60,790 bases of DNA, taken from positions 1-60,790 of the forward strand of contig JAEELL010000038.1 in the NCBI GenBank assembly GCA_016282745.1, read 5' to 3'. Origin of the DNA: Lachnospiraceae bacterium (GTDB lineage: Bacteria; Bacillota; Clostridia; Lachnospirales; Lachnospiraceae). Positions 37,300 through 45,503 of the stretch are shown here, one piece after another. Position numbers and translations under genes: made by a program. Within the stretch, counting starts at the first letter, position 1. Every line of letters begins with the position of its first letter. Under the pieces are notes generated by a model. That model had not been told where the DNA came from. It was given only the letters and a program-made list of their open reading frames with translations, and made no database searches.

Positions 37300-38280
37300 A
37301 TGAAGAAAAAAACTAAGTTTACATTACAACCCAAATTGGTAATATTTTTGATGACGATAGTTTGCATTGGAATGATGGTGATATCTGTTGCAAGACCAAA
37401 GTATATCGAACCGGTCAAGACAGCCGGAGCATCAGTTGTTGTGCCTGTGGAAGTGGGTATTAATCATATCGGACGTTACTTTACCGATGTTGCGGGTAAT
37501 TTTAAGAAAGTTAAAAAGTTAAAAGCAGAAAACAAAAAACTTAAAAATCAGATACGTGAGCTTCAGGAAGATAACAGTTTACTTGCACAGAATAAATATG
37601 AACTTCAGAGATTGCGAGATTTGTATGAACTTGATCAGGAATATGTTCAGTATGAGAAAGTTGCGGCAAGAGTTATCGGAAAGGATACAAGTAACTGGTT
37701 TAATACATTTACTATAGACAAGGGAAGTGACAATGGAATAGCCGTTGATATGAATGTTATTTCCGGAGGCGGTCTTGTCGGTATTGTTACTGATGTTGGT
37801 AGAAATTACGCAACAGTCAGAACTATTATTGATGATGAGAGCAGTGTAAGTGTTTCTTTTGCGAGTACATCTGACACCGGAATTGCCAGCGGTGATTTAC
37901 AGCTCAATGAAAAGGGACTTATGAATCTCACCGGAATATTAAAAGATGCAACAGTATCTGAAGGTGATATGGTAGTAACTTCACAGATTAGTGACAAATT
38001 TTTGCCGGGAATTCTCGTTGGATTTATAGAAGAAGTATCCCTTGATTCTAATCAGCTCAATCAGTCAGGTACGATTACACCTGTTGTTGATTTTATGCAT
38101 ATTGATGAAGTGCTTGTTCTTAAAAAGGTAAAAGATAACAGAGCGATTCAGGAAACTACTGCAGAAAATGACAAAAAGGATTCTGGTGATGCAGAATCAA
38201 ATGAAACAGAATCAAATGATTCAGAATCAAATGAAACAGAATCAAATGAAACAGAATCAAATGATTCAGATAATGACTAA
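37300..38280 (+). CDS. mreC: Rod-shape protein MreC
   Basis: MreC links the outer part of the elongasome to MreB and PBP2. It has one N-terminal membrane span, a coiled coil (about residues 65-105, KKLKAENKKLKNQIRELQ) and a beta-rich periplasm-facing domain. A Ser/Asn/Glu/Thr tail encoded by 12-bp repeats (38193-38271) extends the protein at the C-terminus. Length 326 residues. Confidence 0.94.
   Translation: MKKKTKFTLQPKLVIFLMTIVCIGMMVISVARPKYIEPVKTAGASVVVPVEVGINHIGRYFTDVAGNFKKVKKLKAENKKLKNQIRELQEDNSLLAQNKYELQRLRDLYELDQEYVQYEKVAARVIGKDTSNWFNTFTIDKGSDNGIAVDMNVISGGGLVGIVTDVGRNYATVRTIIDDESSVSVSFASTSDTGIASGDLQLNEKGLMNLTGILKDATVSEGDMVVTSQISDKFLPGILVGFIEEVSLDSNQLNQSGTITPVVDFMHIDEVLVLKKVKDNRAIQETTAENDKKDSGDAESNETESNDSESNETESNETESNDSDND
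38193..38271 (+). repeat. 12-bp repeats encoding the MreC tail
   Basis: Units of GAATCAAATGAAACA and GAATCAAATGATTCA alternate, encoding ESNET and ESNDS. Like the barnase and HlyD-like linkers, the repeat keeps the reading frame. Confidence 0.8.
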
Positions 38281-38331
38281 AAAACAGGATTAATTTCATT
38301 TTGTTGTCAGGATTGGAAAGGATGTGAGTTT

Positions 38332-38865
38332 GTGCTTCATAAAATAAAAAGTATTTTGGTGATAACATTTCTTATAGTTGTATGTTTCATTTTACAAAAC
38401 TCATTATCGCTGTTGTCCGGAAGCTTATTTGTCACCCCGAATTTGCTGATTATCCTTGTTTGTATTTTTGGATATCTTACAGGTTCAAATGAGGCGATGG
38501 TGATAGGTTTTTTTAGTGGGCTTTTAGTGGATGCATTTTCTTCTGATATTATTGGATTGAATGCACTGTTATATTTATATGTTGGCTTTTTTAGCGGAAG
38601 ATTTAATAGGCTGTTTTATAAAAATATGGTAATAATACCAATGGTGATTGTTGCCGGTGGAGATTTTATATATAACTTAGGTTATTACGTTATAAGATTT
38701 ATGTTGAGAAATAAACTTGATGTGGGATTTTATCTAATGAAGATAATTGTTCCTGAAGTTATATTGACAGTGTGTATTGCATTGGTTATATACAGAATTT
38801 TTTATAAAATATATTTTAATGTGCTCATAACAGAAGAACAAAGGAGTAAAGTGAGATTTGATTAG
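38332..38865 (+). CDS. mreD: Rod-shape protein MreD
   Basis: A 177-residue polytopic membrane protein with five or six hydrophobic spans, placed between mreC and PBP2 as usual. MreD sequences are poorly conserved; the family pattern LLIILVCIFGYLTGSNEAMVIGFFSGLLVDAFSSDIIGLNAL supports the call in pieces. The start is a GTG with AAAGG nine bases upstream. It overlaps the next gene by 8 bases. Confidence 0.88.
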   Translation: MLHKIKSILVITFLIVVCFILQNSLSLLSGSLFVTPNLLIILVCIFGYLTGSNEAMVIGFFSGLLVDAFSSDIIGLNALLYLYVGFFSGRFNRLFYKNMVIIPMVIVAGGDFIYNLGYYVIRFMLRNKLDVGFYLMKIIVPEVILTVCIALVIYRIFYKIYFNVLITEEQRSKVRFD

Positions 38866-41707
38866 CGATTTTTTCTATTCGATATATTTAATAATTAAAT
38901 CAAGAGTGTTTATAGTTTCAGTTGTGTTTCTTGGACTTCTTGGAATTCTTGCTTACAGACTTTTTGACTTACAGATAGTAAATGAGGAGTATTACAGTCA
39001 GACATATGAACTGCAGGCGGAGAGAACTATCTATACGGCAGGAACCAGAGGTCAGATTCTGGATGCAAAGGGAAATGTATTGGCTTATAATAAACTGACT
39101 TATACAGTTACTTTTGAAGATGTTCTGAAAAGTTCAGATGACAAGAATAAGAAACTCAATGAGATTTCATATAATGCTATAGATCTCATTGAAAAAAACG
39201 GAGATTCTATTTCTGTAGATTTTCCTATCTATATTGATGAAGATGGTAATTATCAGTTTTCATCCACATCTGAGGCAGCAAAGAAAACACTGATAATTAA
39301 TATTTTCGGAAAAGAAGCACTTGAATCAAAAAAGCGCGACTATTTGAAGGCGAGTGCGGCTGAAGTGTATCAGCAGATGCGTGATGAAAAGTTCAAAATT
39401 GACAAGAACAAATATGATGAAGAGACATGTTTTAAGATAGCAAAACTCAGATATAATGTTTATCTTAATTCATACCAGAAGTATGTTCCTGTTACTATTG
39501 CAAAGAATGTTTCAAACGCGACGATGGTAGCGATTTATGAAAATGAAAGTATCATTCCGGGCGTTACAATAAACAGAAGTACCACAAGAGTCTACAATTA
39601 CAGCGAATACTTTGCACCTATTATGGGATATACAGGTACTATTTCATATGAACAGATGGAAAGTATGAACGAAGGACTTGCCGAAGATGATGAGTCGAGA
39701 TATATAAACACCGATGTGGTAGGAAAAGCCGGTTTAGAGGCTGCCATGGAAGATAAACTTCGCGGAAAGCGCGGTGTTGAGACTATATTTACAGACAGTA
39801 CCGGAAATAAGATAAGTACGGTTTCAAAAACTGATTCTGAGCCTGGAAATAATGTTGTTCTTACACTTGATTTGAATCTTCAGAAAGCAACTTATGATCT
39901 TCTTGAAAAGAAAATTGCAGGTATTTTGGTAAGTCAGATAGTAAACTATGATGTAAATAAGGACAAGGAAGATGAGAAGGATGAACATCCGATTGGCATA
40001 AAAGATGTTTATTTCCAGCTTGTTAATAATAACGTTGTAAGTCTTTCGGAATTGAAGAAAAAGAGGACTTCCAATGAAGAAAGAGTGTACAACAAATATA
40101 AGAATGCGGTAAAAAATGCAAAGGCCACAGTTAAATCTATTATGGATGATGATACTTCATATGATGATTTGTCAAAAGAAAAGCAGGATTATATCGAGTA
40201 TATATATGAAGAATTAAAAACTGACAATATAGTAATAAAATCTGCAATTAAGACGGATGATAAGACCTATAAGAAGTGGGCAGACAGAAAGATGAGTTTT
40301 AAGAAATATCTTAAGTATGCCATTACAAATGAGTGGGTCAATATTTCTGAATTACATGATAATACAGGGTTTTCAACTACAGATGAAACATATGAGCAGC
40401 TAAAAGAGTATGTTAATAAGATGCTTGAAAAGAACACTGCATTTGGAAAAAGAGTGATGTATTACAGAATTTACGACGGAACTGTCAGTGGAAGTGAGAT
40501 TTGTATGCTTTTGTATGATCAGAAAGTGCTGGAAATGGATGAAAGTTCTTATAATACATTGGCAACTTATGATAAGTATAAAACATATACGTTTATTACA
40601 AATCAGATTAAAAAACTTAAGATAACTCCGGCACAGATTGCTTTGGATCCATGTTCCGGTTCTGTGGTTGTAACTGATCCGAATACAGGAAAAGTTTTGG
40701 CACTGGTAACATATCCAAGCTATGATAACAACAAGTTGTCAGGAACTGTTGATCCTGATTACTGGAGTAAACTTGTGGAAGATGAATCGGATCCACTTTA
40801 CAACAGAGCTACTCAGGGACTTACGGCGCCAGGTTCGACATTTAAGATGGTATCATCAATAGCAGCATTAGAAGAAGGAATATTATCAGGTCCTAATTCA
40901 ACAATAAAAACCAAAGGTATTTTTGAAGAAATCACACCAAGTCCAAAGTGTTGGATATATAATTCCGGACATGCCACTCATGGAACTATTAATGTCAAAG
41001 AGGCATTGGCTTATTCATGTAACTATTTCTTCTATGATGTAGGATACAAACTTGGAACAAATTCAAAGGGCAAATACGACAGTGACCGAGGTTTGAAGAT
41101 AATTAAAAAGTACGCTGACATGTTGGGACTTACAAGTAACTCGGGAGTTGAGATTACAGAGAGTGATCCAAAGTTCTCAACTGAGTCTGCAGTTCATTCA
41201 GCAATTGGTCAGGGTAGTCACAGTTACGCTCCTGTGCAGATTGCCAGATATATGTCTACAATTGCAAATGGAGGGAAAAATTACAAACTCACATTGATTG
41301 ATAAGATTACCGACGTTAATTCAGAAGTTATATCTGAACAAAAGCCGGAACTTACAAATAAAGTAGAAATTAGTAATTCTACATGGGATGCAGTTCATGA
41401 GGGAATGCGCATGGTTGTTACAAAGGGAACAGTTAAGAGCATTTTCAAAGATATGAAGATTGATGTTGCCGGAAAATCCGGAACTGCTGAGGAAAGTTCA
41501 AAACGAAATGCCCACGGTTTGTTTGTTGCTTATGCACCGTATAATAAACCTGAGATTTCAGTTGTAACTGTTATTCCTTTTGCAAACTCTTCAGGAACTT
41601 CTGCAGAACTTACAAGAGATGTTATAAAATACTACTTCGGAGAAATTAATTTGAAGGATGTTGATAAATCTGAGGTGTCAACAAATTCAGAGAGAACAAA
41701 TGATTAA
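38858..41707 (+). CDS. mrdA: Penicillin-binding protein 2 with a large internal insert
   Basis: A class B transpeptidase for side-wall peptidoglycan. An N-terminal membrane span is followed by the dimerisation domain. The transpeptidase has GSTFKM (serine near residue 659), SCNYF and AGKSGTAEE (near 873). At 949 residues it is about 250 longer than typical. The extra stretch lies between TLDLNLQK (near 334) and ALDPCSGSVVV (near 592); it is Lys/Asp/Tyr-rich and probably helical. The start is a TTG. RodA, its glycosyltransferase partner, is in the same operon. Confidence 0.93.
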   Translation: MISDFFYSIYLIIKSRVFIVSVVFLGLLGILAYRLFDLQIVNEEYYSQTYELQAERTIYTAGTRGQILDAKGNVLAYNKLTYTVTFEDVLKSSDDKNKKLNEISYNAIDLIEKNGDSISVDFPIYIDEDGNYQFSSTSEAAKKTLIINIFGKEALESKKRDYLKASAAEVYQQMRDEKFKIDKNKYDEETCFKIAKLRYNVYLNSYQKYVPVTIAKNVSNATMVAIYENESIIPGVTINRSTTRVYNYSEYFAPIMGYTGTISYEQMESMNEGLAEDDESRYINTDVVGKAGLEAAMEDKLRGKRGVETIFTDSTGNKISTVSKTDSEPGNNVVLTLDLNLQKATYDLLEKKIAGILVSQIVNYDVNKDKEDEKDEHPIGIKDVYFQLVNNNVVSLSELKKKRTSNEERVYNKYKNAVKNAKATVKSIMDDDTSYDDLSKEKQDYIEYIYEELKTDNIVIKSAIKTDDKTYKKWADRKMSFKKYLKYAITNEWVNISELHDNTGFSTTDETYEQLKEYVNKMLEKNTAFGKRVMYYRIYDGTVSGSEICMLLYDQKVLEMDESSYNTLATYDKYKTYTFITNQIKKLKITPAQIALDPCSGSVVVTDPNTGKVLALVTYPSYDNNKLSGTVDPDYWSKLVEDESDPLYNRATQGLTAPGSTFKMVSSIAALEEGILSGPNSTIKTKGIFEEITPSPKCWIYNSGHATHGTINVKEALAYSCNYFFYDVGYKLGTNSKGKYDSDRGLKIIKKYADMLGLTSNSGVEITESDPKFSTESAVHSAIGQGSHSYAPVQIARYMSTIANGGKNYKLTLIDKITDVNSEVISEQKPELTNKVEISNSTWDAVHEGMRMVVTKGTVKSIFKDMKIDVAGKSGTAEESSKRNAHGLFVAYAPYNKPEISVVTVIPFANSSGTSAELTRDVIKYYFGEINLKDVDKSEVSTNSERTND

Positions 41708-41813
41708 TCGTTGTGGTGGCAGAATTGCTGCTAAACAGAAGTAACTATTAGCTTTAAAAGTTACAATGACACGAAAGCGAAGATAAGTTACTCAGATAGT
41801 CAGGAGGGTTTTT

Positions 41814-42626
41814 ATGAGTGAAGTGATGGTAGTAACATCAGGCAAGGGTGGTGTCGGAAAGACGACGATGTCAGCTAATTTAGGCGCAGCTCTTGCAAGA
41901 CAAAAGAAAAAAGTGGTTGTAGTTGACACTGATATAGGACTTAGAAACCTGGATGTGGTTATGGGACTTGAGAATCAGATTGTTTACAACCTGGTAGATA
42001 TTATAGAAGGTACATGCAGAGTCAGACAGGCTTTGATCAAAGATCCAAGGTTTGATGATTTGTATCTTATTCCAAGTGCCCAGACAAGAGACAAAAGCGC
42101 TGTGACACCTGAACAGATGAGAATGCTTACGGATGAACTGAGAATGGAATATGATTATATCATTCTTGATTGTCCCGCAGGCATAGAACAGGGATTTAGA
42201 AACGCGATAGCCGGAGCTGACAGGGCTTTGGTTGTCACTACACCTGAAGTGTCAGCAATACGTGATGCAGACAGAATTGTTGGTTTATTAGAAAAGGAAT
42301 GTATTAAGCCGGTCAATCTGATTATAAACAGAATAAGACCTGAATTGGTTGAGACTGGAGATATGATGTCTGTTGAGGATGTTATGGATATTCTGGGAGT
42401 CGATATAATAGGTGCTGTACCTGATGATGTAGAGATTGTAATAGCAACAAATAAGGGGATTCCTCTCGATGAGAACTCGATTCCGGGACAAGCGATAAAG
42501 AATATTTCTCTACGAATTCAGGGCGAAGAAATACCAATGATGAATTTCTCAAAAGATAAAGGATTTTTCAAAAAAATCTTTAAAATGAGCAATAAAAGAG
42601 CACAGGGAGATTTCAATGGTATTTAG
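41814..42626 (+). CDS. minD: Septum-site determining ATPase MinD
   Basis: The deviant Walker A GKGGVGKTT is at residues ~10-18, followed by VVVDTDIGLRNLD and LDCPAGIEQGF. The C-terminal amphipathic helix FFKKIFKM binds the membrane. Length 270 residues. It has an AGGAGGG site. MinD normally recruits MinC to block division at the poles, but no minC is encoded upstream. It overlaps minE by 11 bases. Confidence 0.96.
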   Translation: MSEVMVVTSGKGGVGKTTMSANLGAALARQKKKVVVVDTDIGLRNLDVVMGLENQIVYNLVDIIEGTCRVRQALIKDPRFDDLYLIPSAQTRDKSAVTPEQMRMLTDELRMEYDYIILDCPAGIEQGFRNAIAGADRALVVTTPEVSAIRDADRIVGLLEKECIKPVNLIINRIRPELVETGDMMSVEDVMDILGVDIIGAVPDDVEIVIATNKGIPLDENSIPGQAIKNISLRIQGEEIPMMNFSKDKGFFKKIFKMSNKRAQGDFNGI

Positions 42627-42873
42627 TATTAATAATATGTTTTCAAAGAATAAAAAATCAGGAGATATTGCAAAGGACAGACTTAAGATTTTATTGATAT
42701 CGGATAGAACAAACTGTTCGCCTGAAATTATTCAAATGATAAAAAAAGATATTATGTATGTTGTGTCAAAATACATAGATATTGATAAAGATAAATGTAT
42801 TATAGACATTGAAAAGAGCAAAAAACCGTATATTTTTGCGAATATACCAATAAAAGAGGTTAAATACAAATAA
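42616..42873 (+). CDS. minE: Cell division topological factor MinE
   Basis: An 85-residue protein with the N-terminal membrane/MinD-binding segment (FSINNMFSKNKKSGDIAKDRLKILLISDR) and a C-terminal dimer domain ending in KKPYIFANIPI. MinE stimulates MinD ATPase to give pole-to-pole oscillation. Overlap with minD indicates coupling. The rodA ATG follows after 2 bases. Confidence 0.92.
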   Translation: MVFSINNMFSKNKKSGDIAKDRLKILLISDRTNCSPEIIQMIKKDIMYVVSKYIDIDKDKCIIDIEKSKKPYIFANIPIKEVKYK

Positions 42874-42875
42874 TT

Positions 42876-44021
42876 ATGAAAAGTATATTGACGACATTGA
42901 AAGAATATAATTACAACCGTCTGAATTTAAGACTGGTATTGTATCTGTCAGTACTGACGATTCTGGGGATTCTTGCTGTCGGAAGTGCCGGAGGAGAATA
43001 CTATCAGAAGAGACAGATAGCAGGCTTTATACTGGGCTTTTTGGTTATGGTTGTTCTTATGTTGATAAGTTACAATTTTATATTGAAATTTTACTGGATT
43101 TTGTATGTTTTGTCTGTTGGTTTGTTGCTTTGGGTTGAAATAAATGGTAGAATGGGATTAGGTGCTGAACGATGGATTGAGATAGCAGGAATAAGATTTC
43201 AGCCATCGGAATTGTGTAAGATTTTACTTGTTTTATTTTTGGCAGCATATATCAGAAAATATAAAGATGAAATTAACAATTTTAAGGTCCTTATTCCTCT
43301 TGGGATTGCCTATGCAGTGCCGGTTGGATTAATTTTAAAAGAGCCGGATTTGTCTACAGCGATTGTATTTATGGCAACTTTTGCAATTGTTATATATATT
43401 GCGGGACTGAATTACAGGATAATTGGAAGTTTGTTGTTAATAGCCCTTCCTATCGTTGCAGTTTTGGGATATCTGATTGCGTTTCATCCTGAAGTAAAGG
43501 TTCTTCATGCGCATCAGTATGACAGACTTTTGGGATTTTATTCCAAAGATACAGATGACCCTGATATTAAGGATCTAAGATACCAGCAGGAGAATGCATT
43601 GCTTGCTATTGGTTCCGGCGGACTTACAGGTAAGGGATTGTACAATGACGATGAGACTAGTGTTAAGAACAGTAATCTGATTCCGGAGGATCATACCGAT
43701 TTTGTATTTACGGTAATCGGTGAAGAACTTGGATTTCTTGGCTGTTCATCTGTGTTAGTATTGTTATTTTTGATTGTTTTGGAGTGTTTCCTCACAGGAG
43801 CGAGAGTGAGGGATCCGGCCGGCAAAATATACTGTTACGGTTTGGGGTCCATACTAACAATTCAGTCATTTATTAATATTGCGGTTAATACAATGCTTTT
43901 ACCAAATACAGGTATTCCGCTTCCGTTTGTCAGTTATGGTCTGACATCGCTGGTGAGTTCGTATATAGGTATGGGTATTGTATTGAATATAGGACTTCAT
44001 ACAAAGAAGAATGTATATTAG
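42876..44021 (+). CDS. rodA: SEDS-family rod-shape glycosyltransferase RodA
   Basis: RodA polymerises lipid II during elongation with PBP2. About ten membrane spans are visible. The SEDS signatures include ERWIEIAGIRFQPSELCKI, LKEPDLSTA (catalytic Asp), LIPEDHTDFVFTVIGEELGF and PNTGIPLPFVSYG. The length of 381 residues is normal. Its presence with mreBCD and PBP2 rules for RodA rather than FtsW. Confidence 0.95.
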   Translation: MKSILTTLKEYNYNRLNLRLVLYLSVLTILGILAVGSAGGEYYQKRQIAGFILGFLVMVVLMLISYNFILKFYWILYVLSVGLLLWVEINGRMGLGAERWIEIAGIRFQPSELCKILLVLFLAAYIRKYKDEINNFKVLIPLGIAYAVPVGLILKEPDLSTAIVFMATFAIVIYIAGLNYRIIGSLLLIALPIVAVLGYLIAFHPEVKVLHAHQYDRLLGFYSKDTDDPDIKDLRYQQENALLAIGSGGLTGKGLYNDDETSVKNSNLIPEDHTDFVFTVIGEELGFLGCSSVLVLLFLIVLECFLTGARVRDPAGKIYCYGLGSILTIQSFINIAVNTMLLPNTGIPLPFVSYGLTSLVSSYIGMGIVLNIGLHTKKNVY

Positions 44022-44082
44022 AAATAATTGCGGGAGAGTGTATTTTTATTGTTCCCGTATTTGATATAGTGGGAGGTTGATT

Positions 44083-44481
44083 GTGAATATTGGATTTATA
44101 GCACATGATTCAAAAAAGAAACTTATGCAGAATTTTTGTATAGCATACAGAGGAATTCTGGTTAAACATAATTTATACGCTACAGGTACAACTGGAAGAC
44201 TTATTGAGGAAGCAGCAAATCTTCCTGTATATAAGTTTCTTGCGGGACATTTGGGCGGAGAACAGCAGTTGTGTGCGCAGATAGAAAACAATCAGATGGA
44301 TTTGGTTATTTTTCTGAGAGATCCGCTCACTGCAAAGTCGCATGAACCTAATGTAGATAATGCCATTAGATTGTGTGATACTCATAATATCCCCCTTGCA
44401 TCGAATGTTGCAACGGCAGAATTACTAATCAAGGCGTTGGACAGAGGGGATATGGATTTTAGAGAAATGTATCGCGGATAG
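44083..44481 (+). CDS. mgsA: Methylglyoxal synthase
   Basis: MgsA converts dihydroxyacetone phosphate to methylglyoxal and phosphate. Conserved catalytic blocks are NIGFIAHDSKK, YATGTTGRL, GGEQQL and FLRDPLTAKSHEPNVD. Length 132 residues. The GTG at 44083 has GGGAGG six bases upstream; the TTG two codons earlier is the alternative. It is often at the end of this shape operon in Lachnospiraceae. The stop region is triplicated just downstream. Confidence 0.94.
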   Translation: MNIGFIAHDSKKKLMQNFCIAYRGILVKHNLYATGTTGRLIEEAANLPVYKFLAGHLGGEQQLCAQIENNQMDLVIFLRDPLTAKSHEPNVDNAIRLCDTHNIPLASNVATAELLIKALDRGDMDFREMYRG

Positions 44482-44517
44482 TTGTATTGCGGATAGTGTA
44501 TCGTAGATAGTTGTATA
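44471..44517 (+). repeat. Three imperfect 14-15-bp repeats across the mgsA stop
   Basis: TATCGCGGATAGTTG, TATTGCGGATAGTG and TATCGTAGATAGTTG follow head to tail, and a fourth start TATAGC is seen. The first copy contains the TAG stop of mgsA. Confidence 0.8.
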
Positions 44518-44652
44518 GCAAGTCGTTTTGGAACTATACTTTAGTGACTTTTTGTTTGTAGTGTTTTTGTAATGTGATTGATGGCATGTACACAGTACTG
44601 TCATGAAAATAGAACGTAACTAAAAAACTTCATACTAAAAGGAGGGTGTGCC

Positions 44653-45066
44653 ATGGTTAAAATTATTTGTGGTGAAAAAGGTAAGGGAAAAACAAAGATT
44701 ATGCTTCAAAAAGCAAATGATGCAGTAGGTGAAACGGACGGAAGTATTGTATACCTTGATAAGAACTCAAAGCATATGTATGAGTTGGATAATGGTATCA
44801 GATTAGTTGATGTCAGCGAGTATCCGATTACAGGCATGGATGGTATTGCAGGTTTTATATGCGGGTTGTTGTCAGGGAATCACGATATTCAGCTTGTTTT
44901 TGTAGACAGTTTTTTGACGGTTTCTGATGTGGACGCCGGAGGACTTGAAAAAGCCATAGGAACCCTTAAACAGATTAGTGATGAAGTGGACTTTGTACTG
45001 AGTATTTCTTTGGAAAAGGCTCAGATACCGGATGATTTAAAAGAATACATAGAAGTTGCGTTATAG
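44653..45066 (+). CDS. Small P-loop protein of unknown role
   Basis: 137 residues with a Walker A-like GEKGKGKTKIML at the N-terminus and LVFVDSFL as a possible Walker B. It resembles small conserved Clostridia proteins with no assigned function. AAAAGGAGG precedes the ATG. A 10-bp perfect palindrome (ACAGTACTGT, 44592-44601) lies 50 bases upstream and could bind a regulator. It is followed by a strong terminator. Confidence 0.75.
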   Translation: MVKIICGEKGKGKTKIMLQKANDAVGETDGSIVYLDKNSKHMYELDNGIRLVDVSEYPITGMDGIAGFICGLLSGNHDIQLVFVDSFLTVSDVDAGGLEKAIGTLKQISDEVDFVLSISLEKAQIPDDLKEYIEVAL

Positions 45067-45082
45067 GATAATGTAAATATTT

Positions 45083-45120
45083 AAAAGAGAGTACCAAACA
45101 CAAAATTGGTGCTCTCTTTT
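45083..45120 (+). terminator. Terminator, probably bidirectional
   Basis: AAAAGAGAG plus ACCAA pairs with TTGGT plus CTCTCTTTT, one wobble between. A and T runs on both sides suit termination of the P-loop gene and the convergent DUF378 gene. Confidence 0.92.
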
Positions 45121-45134
45121 AAATGTTGTGCATA

Positions 45135-45347
45135 TTAATCTCTGTTCATTGATGCGATTCTTCCAAAAATGCTAAGAGAGTACAGACCACATATTCCGAC
45201 TATTGCATATATTATTCTAGACAACCAACTGAAATTACCGAATAGAAATGCCACCAGATCAAAGTCCAAAAATCCGATGAGCCCCCAGTTGATTGCGCCA
45301 ATAATAATAACGGCTAATGCGGTATAATCTAATCCTTTTGAATTCAT
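45135..45347 (-). CDS. DUF378 small membrane protein
   Basis: A 70-residue protein with two membrane spans and the DUF378 pattern LDYTALAVIIIGAINWGLIGF, DLVAFLFG and RIIYAIVGICGLY. The function is unknown; the Bacillus relative is YuzA. It has a strong ribosome-binding site (CAGGAGG on the minus strand). It is the only minus-strand gene in the core part of the window. Confidence 0.9.
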   Translation of the reverse strand: MNSKGLDYTALAVIIIGAINWGLIGFLDFDLVAFLFGNFSWLSRIIYAIVGICGLYSLSIFGRIASMNRD

Positions 45348-45447
45348 AATAACCTCCTGTAATAATCTGACTTTTATTATTTTTTATCATTGTCAGAAGT
45401 ATTATTATCATTTCCGAAAATCAGAAAATTATTACAGCATTTATATA

Positions 45448-45476
45448 TTGACTCTGAAATGATTTTGTTAGATAAT
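45448..45476 (+). promoter_or_regulatory. Sigma-A promoter for the HlyD-like operon
   Basis: TTGACT at 45448-45453 and GATAAT at 45471-45476 with a 17-base spacer, 28 bases before the ATG. It probably drives the HlyD-like gene through sepF. Confidence 0.8.
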
Positions 45477-45503
45477 TAAAGATGGTTTTTAAGGAGAAAA
45501 AAT

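Noticed and set aside
44592-44601. LexA-type operator at the palindrome ACAGTACTGT
   Set aside because: It does not match the Gram-positive LexA consensus (GAACNNNNGTTC) and is a single site; kept only as a possible regulator site.
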